Shown: positions 8,206-16,830 of the stretch, piece by piece
Position numbering within the stretch: the first letter of the stretch is position 1
Layout: each line of letters begins with the position of its first letter
Source: UBA1479 sp963972065
GTDB taxonomy: Bacteria > Pseudomonadota > Alphaproteobacteria > Rhodospirillales > Casp-alpha2
NCBI GenBank assembly: GCA_963972065.1
Contig: CAXAVJ010000033.1
Location: 1-32,907, forward strand
Length of the DNA stretch: 32,907 nucleotides
Direction: 5' to 3'
The notes under the pieces: model-generated
The model's input: the letters and a program-made list of their open reading frames with translations, nothing else
Told to the model about the DNA's origin: nothing
The model's database searches: none
Program-made: the position numbers and the translations under genes

Positions 8206-9621
8206 ATGACAAACCCCAGATACATCTCCACCCGGGGCCAGGCCCCGGCACTTGGTTTCGAGGACGTCCTGCTGGCCGGCCTCGCGCGCGACGGCGGCCT
8301 TTACGTGCCCGAAATCTGGCCGCAGTTTTCCGCCGACGACATCCGCGCCATGAAGGATCTGTCCTATCCCGCCCTGGCCCAGAAGATCATGGCGCCCTTC
8401 ATCGGCGACGCCATTCCGTCGGCGGATCTGAAGGCCTTGGTCGAGGACGCCTATGCGACCTTCGACGCCCCCGACGTGCTGCCGTTGAAAAAGATCGGCC
8501 AAGGTGAAGGACAAGGGGGCGAATACCTGCTGGAACTGTTCCACGGGCCGACCCTGGCCTTCAAGGACGTGGCCATGCAGGTGCTGGGGCGGTTCTTCGA
8601 CTACGTTCTGAAGAAACGCGGTCAGCGCATCACCATCGTGGGCGCGACCTCGGGCGATACGGGATCGGCCGCCATCGAGGCCTGCCGCGACAAGGCCGCC
8701 ATCGACATCTTCATGCTGCATCCACAGGGCCGCGTGAGCCCCGTACAGGAAGCGCAGATGACGTCAGTGCAGGCCGCCAACGTGCACAACATCGCGATCG
8801 AAGGCACCTTCGACGACTGCCAGGACCGAGTTAAGGACCTGTTCAACGACGGGGATTTCCGCGACCGCTTCAACCTGTCCGCCGTGAATTCCATCAACTG
8901 GGCGCGAGTGATGGCGCAGATCGTCTATTACTTCTGGGCGGCGGTGAAGTTGGGCGCGCCCGACAAACCGGTCGCGTTTTCCGTGCCCACGGGCAATTTC
9001 GGCAACGTGTTCGCGGGCTATGGTGCGATGCAGATGGGCCTGCCGGTCGCGAAACTGATCGTCGGCGCCAACGCCAACGACATCCTGGCCCGCTTCTTCG
9101 CCTCCGGCGCCATGGAAATGGCGGGCGTGGTGCCGACCACCAGCCCGTCCATGGACATTCAGGTGTCCTCCAATTTCGAGCGCCTGCTGTTCGATCTGCT
9201 CGACCGCGATGGTGCTGCCTGCGCCCGGGTGCTGACCGATTTCCGCAAGACCGGCCGGTTCGAGGTTTCCGCCGCGCAACTGGCCCGGGCGCGCAAGGTG
9301 TTCGCGGGGGCGCGCTTCGACGACGACGCCACCAAGGCGGTCATCAAGCAGGTCCATGAACAGACGGGCGAGCTGATCGACCCACATTCGGCGATCGGCG
9401 TCGGCTCGGCGCGGGAATGCGCGGCCGAAACCGATGCGCCCATCGTGATTCTGGCGACGGCCCATCCGGCGAAATTCCCCGACGCGGTCGAGGACGCCAC
9501 GGGCCAACGCCCGGCCCTGCCCGCCCGCCTCGCGGATTTATTGGACCGGCCCAAGCGTTGCCAAACCCTGGCCAACGATCTAGACCAGTTGAAACGCAGC
9601 ATCGAAACAACCCTCGCGTAA
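8206..9621 (+). CDS. thrC: Threonine synthase
   Basis: This 471-residue PLP enzyme converts O-phosphohomoserine to threonine. The start MTNPRYISTRGQAPALGFEDVLLAGLARDGGLYVP (given here only as landmarks 1-35) is typical of the long proteobacterial form. K120 in GPTLAFKDVAMQ is the PLP lysine, and the phosphate-binding GATSGDTGSAA follows. The ATG lies two bases after the upstream TGA, with no clear Shine-Dalgarno; a small palindrome, GCGCTA-TC-TAGCGC, lies just ahead (8186-8199). Translation may depend on coupling to the M32 gene. The thrC plus M16 peptidase order is common in Alphaproteobacteria. The partner gene thrB, broken, is 14 kb away on the other strand. Confidence 0.97.
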   Translation: MTNPRYISTRGQAPALGFEDVLLAGLARDGGLYVPEIWPQFSADDIRAMKDLSYPALAQKIMAPFIGDAIPSADLKALVEDAYATFDAPDVLPLKKIGQGEGQGGEYLLELFHGPTLAFKDVAMQVLGRFFDYVLKKRGQRITIVGATSGDTGSAAIEACRDKAAIDIFMLHPQGRVSPVQEAQMTSVQAANVHNIAIEGTFDDCQDRVKDLFNDGDFRDRFNLSAVNSINWARVMAQIVYYFWAAVKLGAPDKPVAFSVPTGNFGNVFAGYGAMQMGLPVAKLIVGANANDILARFFASGAMEMAGVVPTTSPSMDIQVSSNFERLLFDLLDRDGAACARVLTDFRKTGRFEVSAAQLARARKVFAGARFDDDATKAVIKQVHEQTGELIDPHSAIGVGSARECAAETDAPIVILATAHPAKFPDAVEDATGQRPALPARLADLLDRPKRCQTLANDLDQLKRSIETTLA

Positions 9622-9632
9622 GGGAATCCTGA

Positions 9633-10892
9633 GTGTCCGTACAGATCACCGACCTTGAAAACGGCCTTCGCGTCGTCACCGAACGCATGGACCGGGTCGA
9701 AACCGTGTCCGTCGGCGCCTGGGTCGGCGTCGGCGCCCGGCACGAGCCCGAGGCCGTCAACGGCGTGTCCCACCTGTTGGAACACATGGTGTTCAAAGGC
9801 ACGAAAAAGCGCAGTGCCCGTGCCATCGCCGAGGAGATCGAGGCTGTCGGCGGGCATATGAACGCCTATACGGCGCGTGAGCACACGGCCTATTACGCCA
9901 AGATGCTGAAGGAAGACCTGGGCCTGGCCATGGACGTCATCGGCGACCTGGTCCAGCACGCGACCCTGGACGCGGACGAGCTGGAACGTGAACGGCATGT
10001 CGTGATCCAGGAAATCCATCAGCTTCACGACACGCCCGACGACATCGTGTTCGAGAATTTCCAGGCCGTCGCCTTTCCCGACCAGGCGCTGGGACGCTCG
10101 GTCCTGGGCTCGGAAGCCCTGATCGAAGGCATGTCCCGCGACGCGGTCCTGGACTATATGACCACCCATTATGCGGCCCCGGTCAGCGTCGTTTCGGCGG
10201 CGGGGGCCCTTGACCACGACCGCGTGGTCGACATGGTGCGGAATACCTTCGCGGACCTGCCCGCGGGCGCCCCGGCAGCCCGCGAGGCCGCGCGCTACGG
10301 CGGCGGCGACGTGCGGGTCAACCGTGACCTGGAACAGGTCCATATCACTCTGGGATTCGAAGGCCTGGCCTACGACGACGACGATTATTACGCGGCCTCC
10401 GTGCTGTCGGCGCTATTGGGCGGCGGCATGTCGTCACGCCTGTTCCAGGAAGTCCGCGAAAAGCGCGGCCTGGTCTATTCCATCTACAGTTACCAGTCGG
10501 CCTATGCGGACGGCGGCCTGTTCGGCGTCTATGCCGGCACCGGTTCGGGGGAAGTGACCGAACTGATGCCGCTGATCGCGGACGAGTTGAACAAGGTGCG
10601 TTTGTCCGTCGACGAGGACGAGGTCGCCCGCGCCCGTGCCCAGTTGAAGGCCTCGATCCTGATGTCTCTGGAAAGCACCTCGTCGCGCTGCGAACAACTG
10701 GCGCGCCAGATGCTGATCTACGGCCGCCCCGTTCCGGCCGAGGAAATCGTCGCCAAGGTCGATGCCGTCACGGCGGGTGACGTCGTGCGCGTGGCCGAAC
10801 GCCTGTTCAGCACCAAGCCGACCCTGTCGGCGATCGGGCCGCTTGCAAACCTGGAAGCCGGTGACACTTTCGCCGCCCGGCTCAGCGCCTGA
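9633..10892 (+). CDS. M16 family zinc peptidase (processing-peptidase-like)
   Basis: This 419-residue M16B peptidase is related to the beta subunit of mitochondrial processing peptidase. The inverted zinc motif HxxEH is H47-L-L-E-H51 (VSHLLEHMVFKGT), with the third ligand in the downstream ERHVVIQEI glutamate cluster. The second, non-catalytic M16 half contains the conserved LFQEVREKRGLVYSIYSY. The GTG start (9633) has an AGGGAA ribosome site six bases ahead, and the gene begins 11 bases after thrC. No signal peptide is visible, so it is probably cytoplasmic. It appears to be the last gene of the plus-strand run from 3715. Confidence 0.95.
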   Translation: MSVQITDLENGLRVVTERMDRVETVSVGAWVGVGARHEPEAVNGVSHLLEHMVFKGTKKRSARAIAEEIEAVGGHMNAYTAREHTAYYAKMLKEDLGLAMDVIGDLVQHATLDADELERERHVVIQEIHQLHDTPDDIVFENFQAVAFPDQALGRSVLGSEALIEGMSRDAVLDYMTTHYAAPVSVVSAAGALDHDRVVDMVRNTFADLPAGAPAAREAARYGGGDVRVNRDLEQVHITLGFEGLAYDDDDYYAASVLSALLGGGMSSRLFQEVREKRGLVYSIYSYQSAYADGGLFGVYAGTGSGEVTELMPLIADELNKVRLSVDEDEVARARAQLKASILMSLESTSSRCEQLARQMLIYGRPVPAEEIVAKVDAVTAGDVVRVAERLFSTKPTLSAIGPLANLEAGDTFAARLSA

Positions 10893-10907
10893 TCCGACAC
10901 GTCCCGC

Positions 10908-11026
10908 TCATTCCTCGTAACCGGGGGTGAAGCAATCGACCACCATGCCGCCCGTAATGGTTTCACCGTCCTCCGACAGAGGTCGGCGAAATAACGCTGT
11001 CCGGTCAGTTCCTGGCCGGTCGCCTG
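10908..11026 (-). pseudogene. Remnant of a PAS_5-type gene, internally deleted
   Basis: This minus-strand fragment carries two pieces of a paralogue of the neighbouring PAS_5 gene. The first reads QATGQELTGQRYFADL (intact gene: VAGQELTGRRYHADN). The second, in another frame, reads LSEDGETITGGMVVDCFTPG before a TGA at 10910-10908 (intact gene: LSEDGETITGGVTANNFQTG). About 55-60 residues between them are missing and the reading frame shifts at the junction. The fragment begins directly after the stop codon of the intact gene. Base identity to the intact copy is high but not complete (about 22 of 25 in the best block), so this is an old or diverged copy. Confidence 0.8.
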
Positions 11027-11027
11027 C

Positions 11028-11534
11028 CTAGATGTGGCCCGTCTGAAAATTGTTCGCCGTGACTCCCCCAGTGATGGTTTCGCCGTCTTCCGACAACGGC
11101 AGACGCACGGTGGTCGTTGTGATGTCCAACCCGCGGACGGAAACCCATTGCGTCCGCGAACAGATGGGCCGGCGTTGTTCAATCATTATCGGAAAAATCT
11201 CGGCATTGACGAAGCCATAGCCCGAGATATTGTCCGCGTGATAACGCCGCCCGGTCAATTCCTGACCGGCGACCTCGACCATGCGGGTGCCGAAAAAACG
11301 GTAATAAAAATCAAGCGGCGGACCGATGAAATCGACCACCGCCATGCAGGGAATAACCTCCGCCGGCAGCGCTTCCAGGCGGAACTCACGGCGCGGCGGG
11401 CCGACCCTGCCGGCCCGTACCTTGTCCCAGTATCCGTGGGCCTTGAGCAAGCCGGGAACATCCAGATCACCAATATCCATAAAATCGGATTTGACGATCC
11501 GGGCGACCTTGAAATCGCCATGCGGGATCAGCAT
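11028..11534 (-). CDS. PAS_5-type PAS domain protein
   Basis: This 168-residue protein is built almost wholly of one PAS-like fold of the PAS_5 type, frequent in Rhodospirillales. Landmarks are GYWDKVRAGRVGPPRREF, then IPCMAVVDFIGPPLDFYYRF, FGTRMVEVAGQELTGRRYHAD, and a final beta hairpin VRLPLSEDGETITGG. No output domain is attached, so it would act as a stand-alone sensor or ligand-binding unit; ligand and partner are unknown. I chose ATG 11534 because GGAAGG and GGAG precede it. The longer frame to TTG 11573 reads through those ribosome sites. A degraded paralogue follows immediately. Confidence 0.8.
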   Translation of the reverse strand: MLIPHGDFKVARIVKSDFMDIGDLDVPGLLKAHGYWDKVRAGRVGPPRREFRLEALPAEVIPCMAVVDFIGPPLDFYYRFFGTRMVEVAGQELTGRRYHADNISGYGFVNAEIFPIMIEQRRPICSRTQWVSVRGLDITTTTVRLPLSEDGETITGGVTANNFQTGHI

Positions 11535-11710
11535 GACTCCGGGTCCTTCCCTTGATTTTAAGTTTCCCCCCAAACGCCCGGCCCGCTTTTCGCAGGCCCC
11601 CTCGTCGTTCGGATTCCCCCCTTTATCGGAGAGAATACGCCACGGTGCGGCTTCGAGCCGCTGTTTTCAATAGAATTCGGACTACGGGCGTATGAGCCGG
11701 ACCGGCGGCA

Positions 11711-11977
11711 TCAAGCCTCGGTGCGGCTGTCCAGATAGCTTTCGATCAAGGCGTAGATTTCCTCGGCCGCGTCCTCATCGCCCGTGAACGTCAGGTTTGC
11801 CTGCTCGCCATAGATGTTCAGGACGTATCCGCGCGCGCCGCACACATCCTCCAACGCCTGGATGAACGGCAGGATAACCTGATTGTTCAGGGCCTCGGCG
11901 GTCTGGCAGGCTTCCATGCGTTCCAGGAGAAGTTGACGCAGGTCGTCCGCGGGCTTGCGTTTGGGGGGGCGGCTCAT
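11711..11977 (-). CDS. Conserved-looking small hypothetical protein
   Basis: This 88-residue, soluble, acidic protein begins MSRPPKRKPADDLRQLLLER and ends in a helix rich in Glu (DEDAAEEIYALIESYLD). The ATG (11977-11975) is the first after a charged upstream frame with no protein-like character. I do not recognise the family. Between a helical N-terminal half and the C-terminal helix lies a short beta-like segment (GYVLNIYGEQANLTFTGDED). It starts 29 bases after the YqgE gene on the same strand, so the two are probably cotranscribed. No function can be assigned. Confidence 0.65.
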   Translation of the reverse strand: MSRPPKRKPADDLRQLLLERMEACQTAEALNNQVILPFIQALEDVCGARGYVLNIYGEQANLTFTGDEDAAEEIYALIESYLDSRTEA

Positions 11978-12006
11978 ATTAACGGTTCCGGCGTGGTTGG
12001 CGGCGT

Positions 12007-12582
12007 TCAGGCGTGGCCGGCTTCGTCCGACAGCATGCGCGGATCGACACCGATCTTGAGCATCGCCTGTTCCCACTTGTCGTCCATGCCGCCGCCGAAC
12101 ACAAGGGCGGGATCGGCCGCGACATGCAACCAGCCGTTTGCTTTGATTTCGGAATCCAGTTGCCCCGGCCCCCAACCGGCATAACCGAGCGCCAACAGGG
12201 ATTGCCGGGGGCCGATGCCGTCGGCGATGGCCTGCAGAATGTCGACCGTGGCGGTCAGGGCGATCTGCTCGTCAACGACCATGGTCGCTTCCTGGACATA
12301 GTCCGGGGTGTGCAGAACGAAGCCCCGGCCCGATTCAACCGGGCCACCGAAATGCACGTTGATGGGCTGCTTCAAGCCGGACGGCACGATATCGAGCTGC
12401 TCCAGAAGATCAGGAAAACTAAGCGTTTCCAATGGCTTGTTGACGACCAGGCCCATCGCGCCCTCGGCATTGTGGGCGCACATGTAGATCACTGTCTTGG
12501 AAAACCGCTCATCCGGCATGTTGGGCATGGCAATCAGCAGATGCCCGGCCAGATAAGCTTCGTCGTCTAGGGTCCGGGGCAT
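12007..12582 (-). CDS. YqgE/AlgH family protein
   Basis: This 191-residue protein matches the UPF0301/YqgE/AlgH family. The hallmark start is AYLAGHLLIAMPNMPDERF, followed by KTVIYMCAHNAEGAMGLVVNKPL and GGPVESGRGFVLHT. The C-terminal half has DILQAIADGIGPRQSLLALGYAGWGPGQLDSEI, also a family signature. The biochemical role of this family is not settled. I chose ATG 12582 because it gives the usual length and a GAGG lies upstream. A GTG at 12627 would add 15 residues that are not typical of the family. The small hypothetical gene follows. Confidence 0.93.
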   Translation of the reverse strand: MPRTLDDEAYLAGHLLIAMPNMPDERFSKTVIYMCAHNAEGAMGLVVNKPLETLSFPDLLEQLDIVPSGLKQPINVHFGGPVESGRGFVLHTPDYVQEATMVVDEQIALTATVDILQAIADGIGPRQSLLALGYAGWGPGQLDSEIKANGWLHVAADPALVFGGGMDDKWEQAMLKIGVDPRMLSDEAGHA

Positions 12583-12814
12583 GGGATGAGCCTCGAATAT
12601 CCGTCCAGTTTCATCAATTAATAGCACAACCGCGCCTGATAATTATGGCGTCGTGGCGGCACCCCCGCAAGCGCGCGCCCGTGAAAAAGCATCGCACACT
12701 GCCCGGAAACCGCCGCAATCACGCGCCATTTATTGGCTGTGTCCACCGACACCGTGCCATAATATGGCCACGACAAAAACCGTAACCGCCCCGACGGAAA
12801 ACAAGAATCGCTCC

Positions 12815-15052
12815 ATGACCGCTGCACCCCTTTTTCGCGCCGCCCGCCCAACCGCCCTGATCGTGGCCCTCTTGCTGCTGGTTTCCGCGACCGCCGCGCA
12901 GGCCGCGGGTACCGCGCAATCCGCCTGGCATGAAACGGAACAGACCAAGGCCCGCCTGGTCGCCGCCGTGACCGGCACGGGGTCGGCCGCGATGCTACGC
13001 CTGGGCCTGGAATTCCACATGCAGCCGGGATGGAAGATTTACTGGCGGTCGCCCGGCGACGCGGGCATTCCGCCCCGGCCCAACTGGGATGGTTCGGACA
13101 ACCTTGCGTCCGCGAAAATTCTCTGGCCGGCGCCGGAGCGGTTCAGCGTTCTGGGCCTGGAAACCCTCGGCTACAAGAAAGAGGTCGTGCTGCCCATCGA
13201 CGCCGTGCCGGCAGAGCCGGGCAAGCCCGTCATGATCAAGGCAATGATCCCCTATCTCACCTGCGACGACATCTGTATTCCCTACACGGCGAACCTGGAT
13301 CTGTCCCTGCCGGCGGGTGCGGCCAAGCCCAGCGAATTCGCCCACCTGATCAGCCGCTACGCCGCCACGGTGCCGGGCGACGGCGCCGGGCACGGGCTGA
13401 TGCTGGCCGACACGGCGGCGCTGAGCCCCGGTGACGCCGCCAAGGGCGAAATGCTGATCAGCGTGCGGGCGAAATCGGAAACCCCGTTTTCGGCCCCGGA
13501 CATCTATCTCGAGGGGCCCAACATCCTGGCCTTTTCCAAGCCGCATGTGACCTTTTCCGACAACGGGCGCGAGGCGCGCCTGGACGTCACCGTCTACGGG
13601 GTCAAGGACCTGGACGGCGGGCCGCAGCGGCTGGCCAAGGAGACCCTGACCGCGACCCTGGTCGACGGCGGGCGCAGCGCCGAACGGCAGTTGATGCTCA
13701 CACCCGGCGATCTGGCGCCGCCCGCCGACGCGCCGGTCCTGAGCGCCGCTGAAACGACACCGGCGCCGCAACCCAAATTGTTGCTGTTCATCGCCCTGGC
13801 CGTGCTGGGCGGGCTGATCCTCAACCTGATGCCCTGCGTACTGCCCGTGCTGTCGATCAAGGTTCTGGGCGTCATGGGCCACGGCGGTGGCGACAAGGGC
13901 CAGGTCCGCCGCGGCTTCATCGCCTCGGCGTTGGGGATTTTCGCGGCCTTCATGGTGCTGGCCTCCGGGCTGGTGGCGCTGAAGGCCGCCGGCATGACCA
14001 TCGGCTGGGGCATTCAGTTCCAACAACCCTGGTTCCTCGCCGCCATGGCGGTGATCGTCTTCGTATTCGCCTGCAACCTGTTCGGACTGTTCGAGATCGC
14101 CCTGCCTGAAACCATCGGCGACCTGGGCGCCCATGCCGCGGACCCCGGCCACCACACCGGCCCCATGGGCCATTTTCTGCAAGGCGCCTTGGCGACTCTG
14201 CTGGCAACGCCCTGTTCCGCACCCTTCCTGGGCACCGCCGTGGGTTTCGCCTTGGCCCGGGGGCCGTTGGAAATCTATGCCATCTTCGCCGGATTGGCGC
14301 TTGGCCTCGCCCTGCCTTACCTCGCCATCGCGGCTGTGCCCGCCACCGCCACCCGCCTGCCCCGCCCAGGGCCCTGGATGATCCACCTGCGCCAGATCAT
14401 GGGCCTCGCCCTGCTGGCCACGGCGGGCTGGCTGCTTTGGGTCGTCATGGGTATCCTGGGAGTCACCGCCACGGCCGGGTTGGCTGCCGGGCTGGCCGTC
14501 CTGGGCCTTGTCTTGTGGCTTTCCGGGCGCGGCGTAAAGCCGGCCCGTGCCCTGGTGCCGGGGGCCCCCATTGCGCTTGGCGTCGCCATGGTGCTGGCTG
14601 CCGCCGTGCTGCCGACCGCGGGCGACGCACCGCCCCGGGCCGCTGGCGAGACCAACCCGCGCGGTGCCAAGAATGTGGACGCACGCCGCCATTGGCAGCC
14701 GTTCGACGAGGCACGGATCGCCCAACTGGTCACCGACGGCAAGACCGTGCTGGTCGACGTCACCGCCGACTGGTGCATCACCTGTCAGGTCAACAAGCGC
14801 CTGGTCCTCAACCAGGGGGCCGTGCACGCGGCCATCGCCGACGGGCGTATCGTCGCCATGATCGCCGACTGGACCCGCCCCAATCCGGTGATCGCCGCCT
14901 ACCTGGCCAAATTCGGGCGCTACGGCATTCCGTTCAATGCGGTCTACGGACCGCAGGCCCCGGACGGCATCCCGCTGCCTGAACTGCTGACGGAAAACGC
15001 GGTGACCGAGGCCGTCGCCCGGGCCGGCAACGTGGTGATCGCGAAAAACTAG
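12815..15052 (+). CDS. DsbD/ScsB-like thiol:disulfide interchange protein
   Basis: This 745-residue protein should carry electrons from cytoplasmic thioredoxin across the inner membrane to periplasmic thiols. A signal peptide (residues 1-30, ending TAAQA) is followed by a periplasmic N-terminal domain with a redox pair in TCDDIC (C150, C154). A CcdA-like membrane core has C341 in LMPCVLPVLSIKVLGV and C467 in LATPCSAPFLGTAVGF. The C-terminal thioredoxin domain has C654-I-T-C657 in TADWCITCQVNK. The domain order is that of DsbD/ScsB. The start is inferred from the signal peptide; longer in-frame ATGs at 12653 and 12764 give unlikely N-termini. A terminator follows. A peroxiredoxin gene downstream suits a periplasmic or membrane thiol-reduction theme, though it may be coincidental. 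Confidence 0.92.
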   Translation: MTAAPLFRAARPTALIVALLLLVSATAAQAAGTAQSAWHETEQTKARLVAAVTGTGSAAMLRLGLEFHMQPGWKIYWRSPGDAGIPPRPNWDGSDNLASAKILWPAPERFSVLGLETLGYKKEVVLPIDAVPAEPGKPVMIKAMIPYLTCDDICIPYTANLDLSLPAGAAKPSEFAHLISRYAATVPGDGAGHGLMLADTAALSPGDAAKGEMLISVRAKSETPFSAPDIYLEGPNILAFSKPHVTFSDNGREARLDVTVYGVKDLDGGPQRLAKETLTATLVDGGRSAERQLMLTPGDLAPPADAPVLSAAETTPAPQPKLLLFIALAVLGGLILNLMPCVLPVLSIKVLGVMGHGGGDKGQVRRGFIASALGIFAAFMVLASGLVALKAAGMTIGWGIQFQQPWFLAAMAVIVFVFACNLFGLFEIALPETIGDLGAHAADPGHHTGPMGHFLQGALATLLATPCSAPFLGTAVGFALARGPLEIYAIFAGLALGLALPYLAIAAVPATATRLPRPGPWMIHLRQIMGLALLATAGWLLWVVMGILGVTATAGLAAGLAVLGLVLWLSGRGVKPARALVPGAPIALGVAMVLAAAVLPTAGDAPPRAAGETNPRGAKNVDARRHWQPFDEARIAQLVTDGKTVLVDVTADWCITCQVNKRLVLNQGAVHAAIADGRIVAMIADWTRPNPVIAAYLAKFGRYGIPFNAVYGPQAPDGIPLPELLTENAVTEAVARAGNVVIAKN

Positions 15053-15061
15053 GCCGGGCCC

Positions 15062-15080
15062 CCGCCATGGGGCGGTTTTT
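15062..15080 (+). terminator. Intrinsic terminator after the DsbD-like gene
   Basis: A 5-bp G+C stem CCGCC/GGCGG (15062-15066 and 15071-15075) with loop ATGG is followed directly by TTTTTC. It lies 10 bases after the stop of the DsbD-like gene on the same strand. The stem is short, and the flanking C/G runs may lengthen it by slippage. Confidence 0.7.
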
Positions 15081-15193
15081 CATGGACTCTTCGCCGGAAT
15101 GCACTATTTCATGCTGGCATGAACGGCCCGTGCGGCGCGTCCTTAGCGCCGCCCGAAGCCATGTTTGAAAAATCAGATTCAGGGGAAAATCCA

Positions 15194-15676
15194 ATGACGC
15201 TTGGTGTTGGTGATAAAATTCCGGCGGCGACGCTTTACCACATGACCGGCGAAGGCCCGGCCGCCATTTCGACGGACGACATCTTCAACGGCAAAAAGGT
15301 CGCCATCTTCGGCGTGCCCGGCGCCTTCACGCCGACCTGCTCGGCCAAGCATCTGCCCGGCTTCGTCGCCAAGGCGGATGAACTCAAAGCCAAGGGCATC
15401 GACCAGATCGTCTGCATGTCCGTGAACGACGCCTTCGTCATGGGTGCCTGGGCCAAAGACCAGGGCGCCGACGACAAGGTTCTGCTGGTCGGCGACGGCT
15501 CGGCCGAGTTCACCAAGGCCGCCGGCCTGGAACTCGACCTGACCGCCCGCGGCCTCGGCCTGCGCTGCCAGCGCTTCGCCATGGTCGTCGACAACGGCAC
15601 GGTGAAATCGATCGAGATCGATGCCGCCGGCGCCTTCGAGAAGACCAGCGCCGAAAGCGTTCTGGCCGGCCTGTAA
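15194..15676 (+). CDS. Peroxiredoxin 5-type thiol peroxidase
   Basis: This 160-residue Prx5 (AhpE/glutaredoxin-dependent type) reduces peroxides with a peroxidatic cysteine. C49 in VPGAFTPTCSAKHLPGF is the peroxidatic residue. Two other cysteines are visible, C74 (QIVCMSVNDAFVMGAW) and C125 (GLRCQRFAMV), the latter a candidate resolving or glutathionylation site. The start is ATG 15194, preceded by GGGGAAA; the longer frame to 15119 adds 25 residues without family features. No signal peptide is present, so it is cytoplasmic. A terminator separates it from the DsbD-like gene, so it probably has its own promoter. Confidence 0.93.
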   Translation: MTLGVGDKIPAATLYHMTGEGPAAISTDDIFNGKKVAIFGVPGAFTPTCSAKHLPGFVAKADELKAKGIDQIVCMSVNDAFVMGAWAKDQGADDKVLLVGDGSAEFTKAAGLELDLTARGLGLRCQRFAMVVDNGTVKSIEIDAAGAFEKTSAESVLAGL

Positions 15677-15681
15677 TACAA

Positions 15682-15727
15682 ACGCTGCTCCCCGGGAGGT
15701 GCCTCGCACCACCCGGGGGCCGTTTGC
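15682..15727. terminator. Bidirectional hairpin between convergent genes
   Basis: A long stem-loop pairs CCCCGGG-A-GGTGC with GCACC-A-CCCGGGG around a CTC loop, and the outer bases CAAACG and CGTTTG can extend it. It lies between the convergent peroxiredoxin gene and the ABC ATPase gene. No long T tract follows on either strand, so it may stop transcription weakly or protect both mRNA 3' ends. Confidence 0.65.
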
Positions 15728-15733
15728 CCGATT

Positions 15734-16828
15734 CTACGCCGACAACAGCCGGATATCGGCGGCCTCGACGCCCAGGCGCACGCTGTCGCCGACGGCATGG
15801 ACCGCCCGGCCCACACGGTGGGTCTCGTCGACCAGCATCGACGCCCCGCCGACCCGCACCGCGTAACGCACGATGGTGCCGAGAAATTCCAGCATCTCCA
15901 CCGTTCCTTCCAATACCGCCACGTCCTGTCCGAGGGCACCGTCCGCATCCGTGATCGTCAGGTTCTGCGGCCGCATCATGGCGGCCGTGCGGTCCCCGGC
16001 CGCCCCGGCATCCGGTGTCAACCGCAGGCGCGGCCCCGCATCGGCGATGAACCAAAGCCCGCCGTCCCCGGCCTCGATCCGGCCTTCCAACAGGTTGGCC
16101 GTGCCCAGGAAGCTGGCCACGAAGCGGTTGGCCGGGTTGTCGTACAGGTTCAGCGGCGTGCCCGTCTGTTGGATCACGCCCTGGTCCAGGACCGCCATGC
16201 GGTCGGAAATGGTGTTCGCCTCTTCCTGATCGTGAGTCACGAAAATCGTGGTCAGGTTCAATTTCCGCTGCAGGTCGTGAATTTCGCGGCGCATCTGAAC
16301 CCGCAGATTGGCGTCCAGGTTCGACAGCGGCTCATCCAGCAGCAGAACCCGCGGCTCGACGACGATGGTGCGGGCCAAGGCCACGCGCTGCTGCTGACCG
16401 CCGGACAGCTGCGACGGCCGGCGGTCGCCATAAGCCGCGAGCCCGACCAGATCGAGCGCCGCCTCGACCCGTTCGGCGATCTCGCGCGCCGGCACCTTGC
16501 GTTCCTCCAGCCCGAAGGCGACGTTCTTGCGCACCGTCATATGCGGCCACAGGGCATAGGACTGGAACACCATGCCGACATTGCGGTCCCAGGGCGCCAG
16601 ACCGGCAATGTCGTCGCCGTCGATCAGGATGCGCCCGCCCGGGCGCGGCCCGAAGCCGGCGATGGAGCGCAGCAGGGTCGATTTTCCCGATCCCGACGGG
16701 CCCAGGAAGGTGAACAGCTCGCCCGGTTTGATCTCCAGATTCACGCCCTTCAGCACCTCGGTCTTGCCGAAGGACAGGCTGACGTTCTCGACCGTGACGG
16801 TGACACCGCTGGTTTGCTTCAATGCCAT
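15734..16828 (-). CDS. ABC importer ATP-binding protein (Fe3+/polyamine class)
   Basis: This 364-residue ATPase powers the importer encoded upstream. The Walker A motif GPSGSGKS is at 43-50, the Q-loop at Q89, the signature LSGGQQQR at 141-148, Walker B VLLLDEP at 161-167, and the switch histidine in FVTHDQEEA. The C-terminal 120 residues form a TOBE-like regulatory domain as in PotA/FbpC/MalK relatives. The ATG 16828 has an AGGGAG ribosome site. It begins two bases after the permease stop, and is the last gene of the operon. The substrate cannot be read from the ATPase alone. Confidence 0.95.
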   Translation of the reverse strand: MALKQTSGVTVTVENVSLSFGKTEVLKGVNLEIKPGELFTFLGPSGSGKSTLLRSIAGFGPRPGGRILIDGDDIAGLAPWDRNVGMVFQSYALWPHMTVRKNVAFGLEERKVPAREIAERVEAALDLVGLAAYGDRRPSQLSGGQQQRVALARTIVVEPRVLLLDEPLSNLDANLRVQMRREIHDLQRKLNLTTIFVTHDQEEANTISDRMAVLDQGVIQQTGTPLNLYDNPANRFVASFLGTANLLEGRIEAGDGGLWFIADAGPRLRLTPDAGAAGDRTAAMMRPQNLTITDADGALGQDVAVLEGTVEMLEFLGTIVRYAVRVGGASMLVDETHRVGRAVHAVGDSVRLGVEAADIRLLSA

Positions 16829-16830
16829 GC

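Noticed and set aside
12733..12770. Possible promoter TTGGCT ... CATAAT before the DsbD-like gene
   Set aside because: The spacer is about 19 bases and the fit is poor; I would not annotate it.
12995..14827. 610-codon minus-strand frame opposite the DsbD-like gene
   Set aside because: Low-complexity Gly/Gln/His-rich translation and no start signal; the plus strand has all redox motifs.
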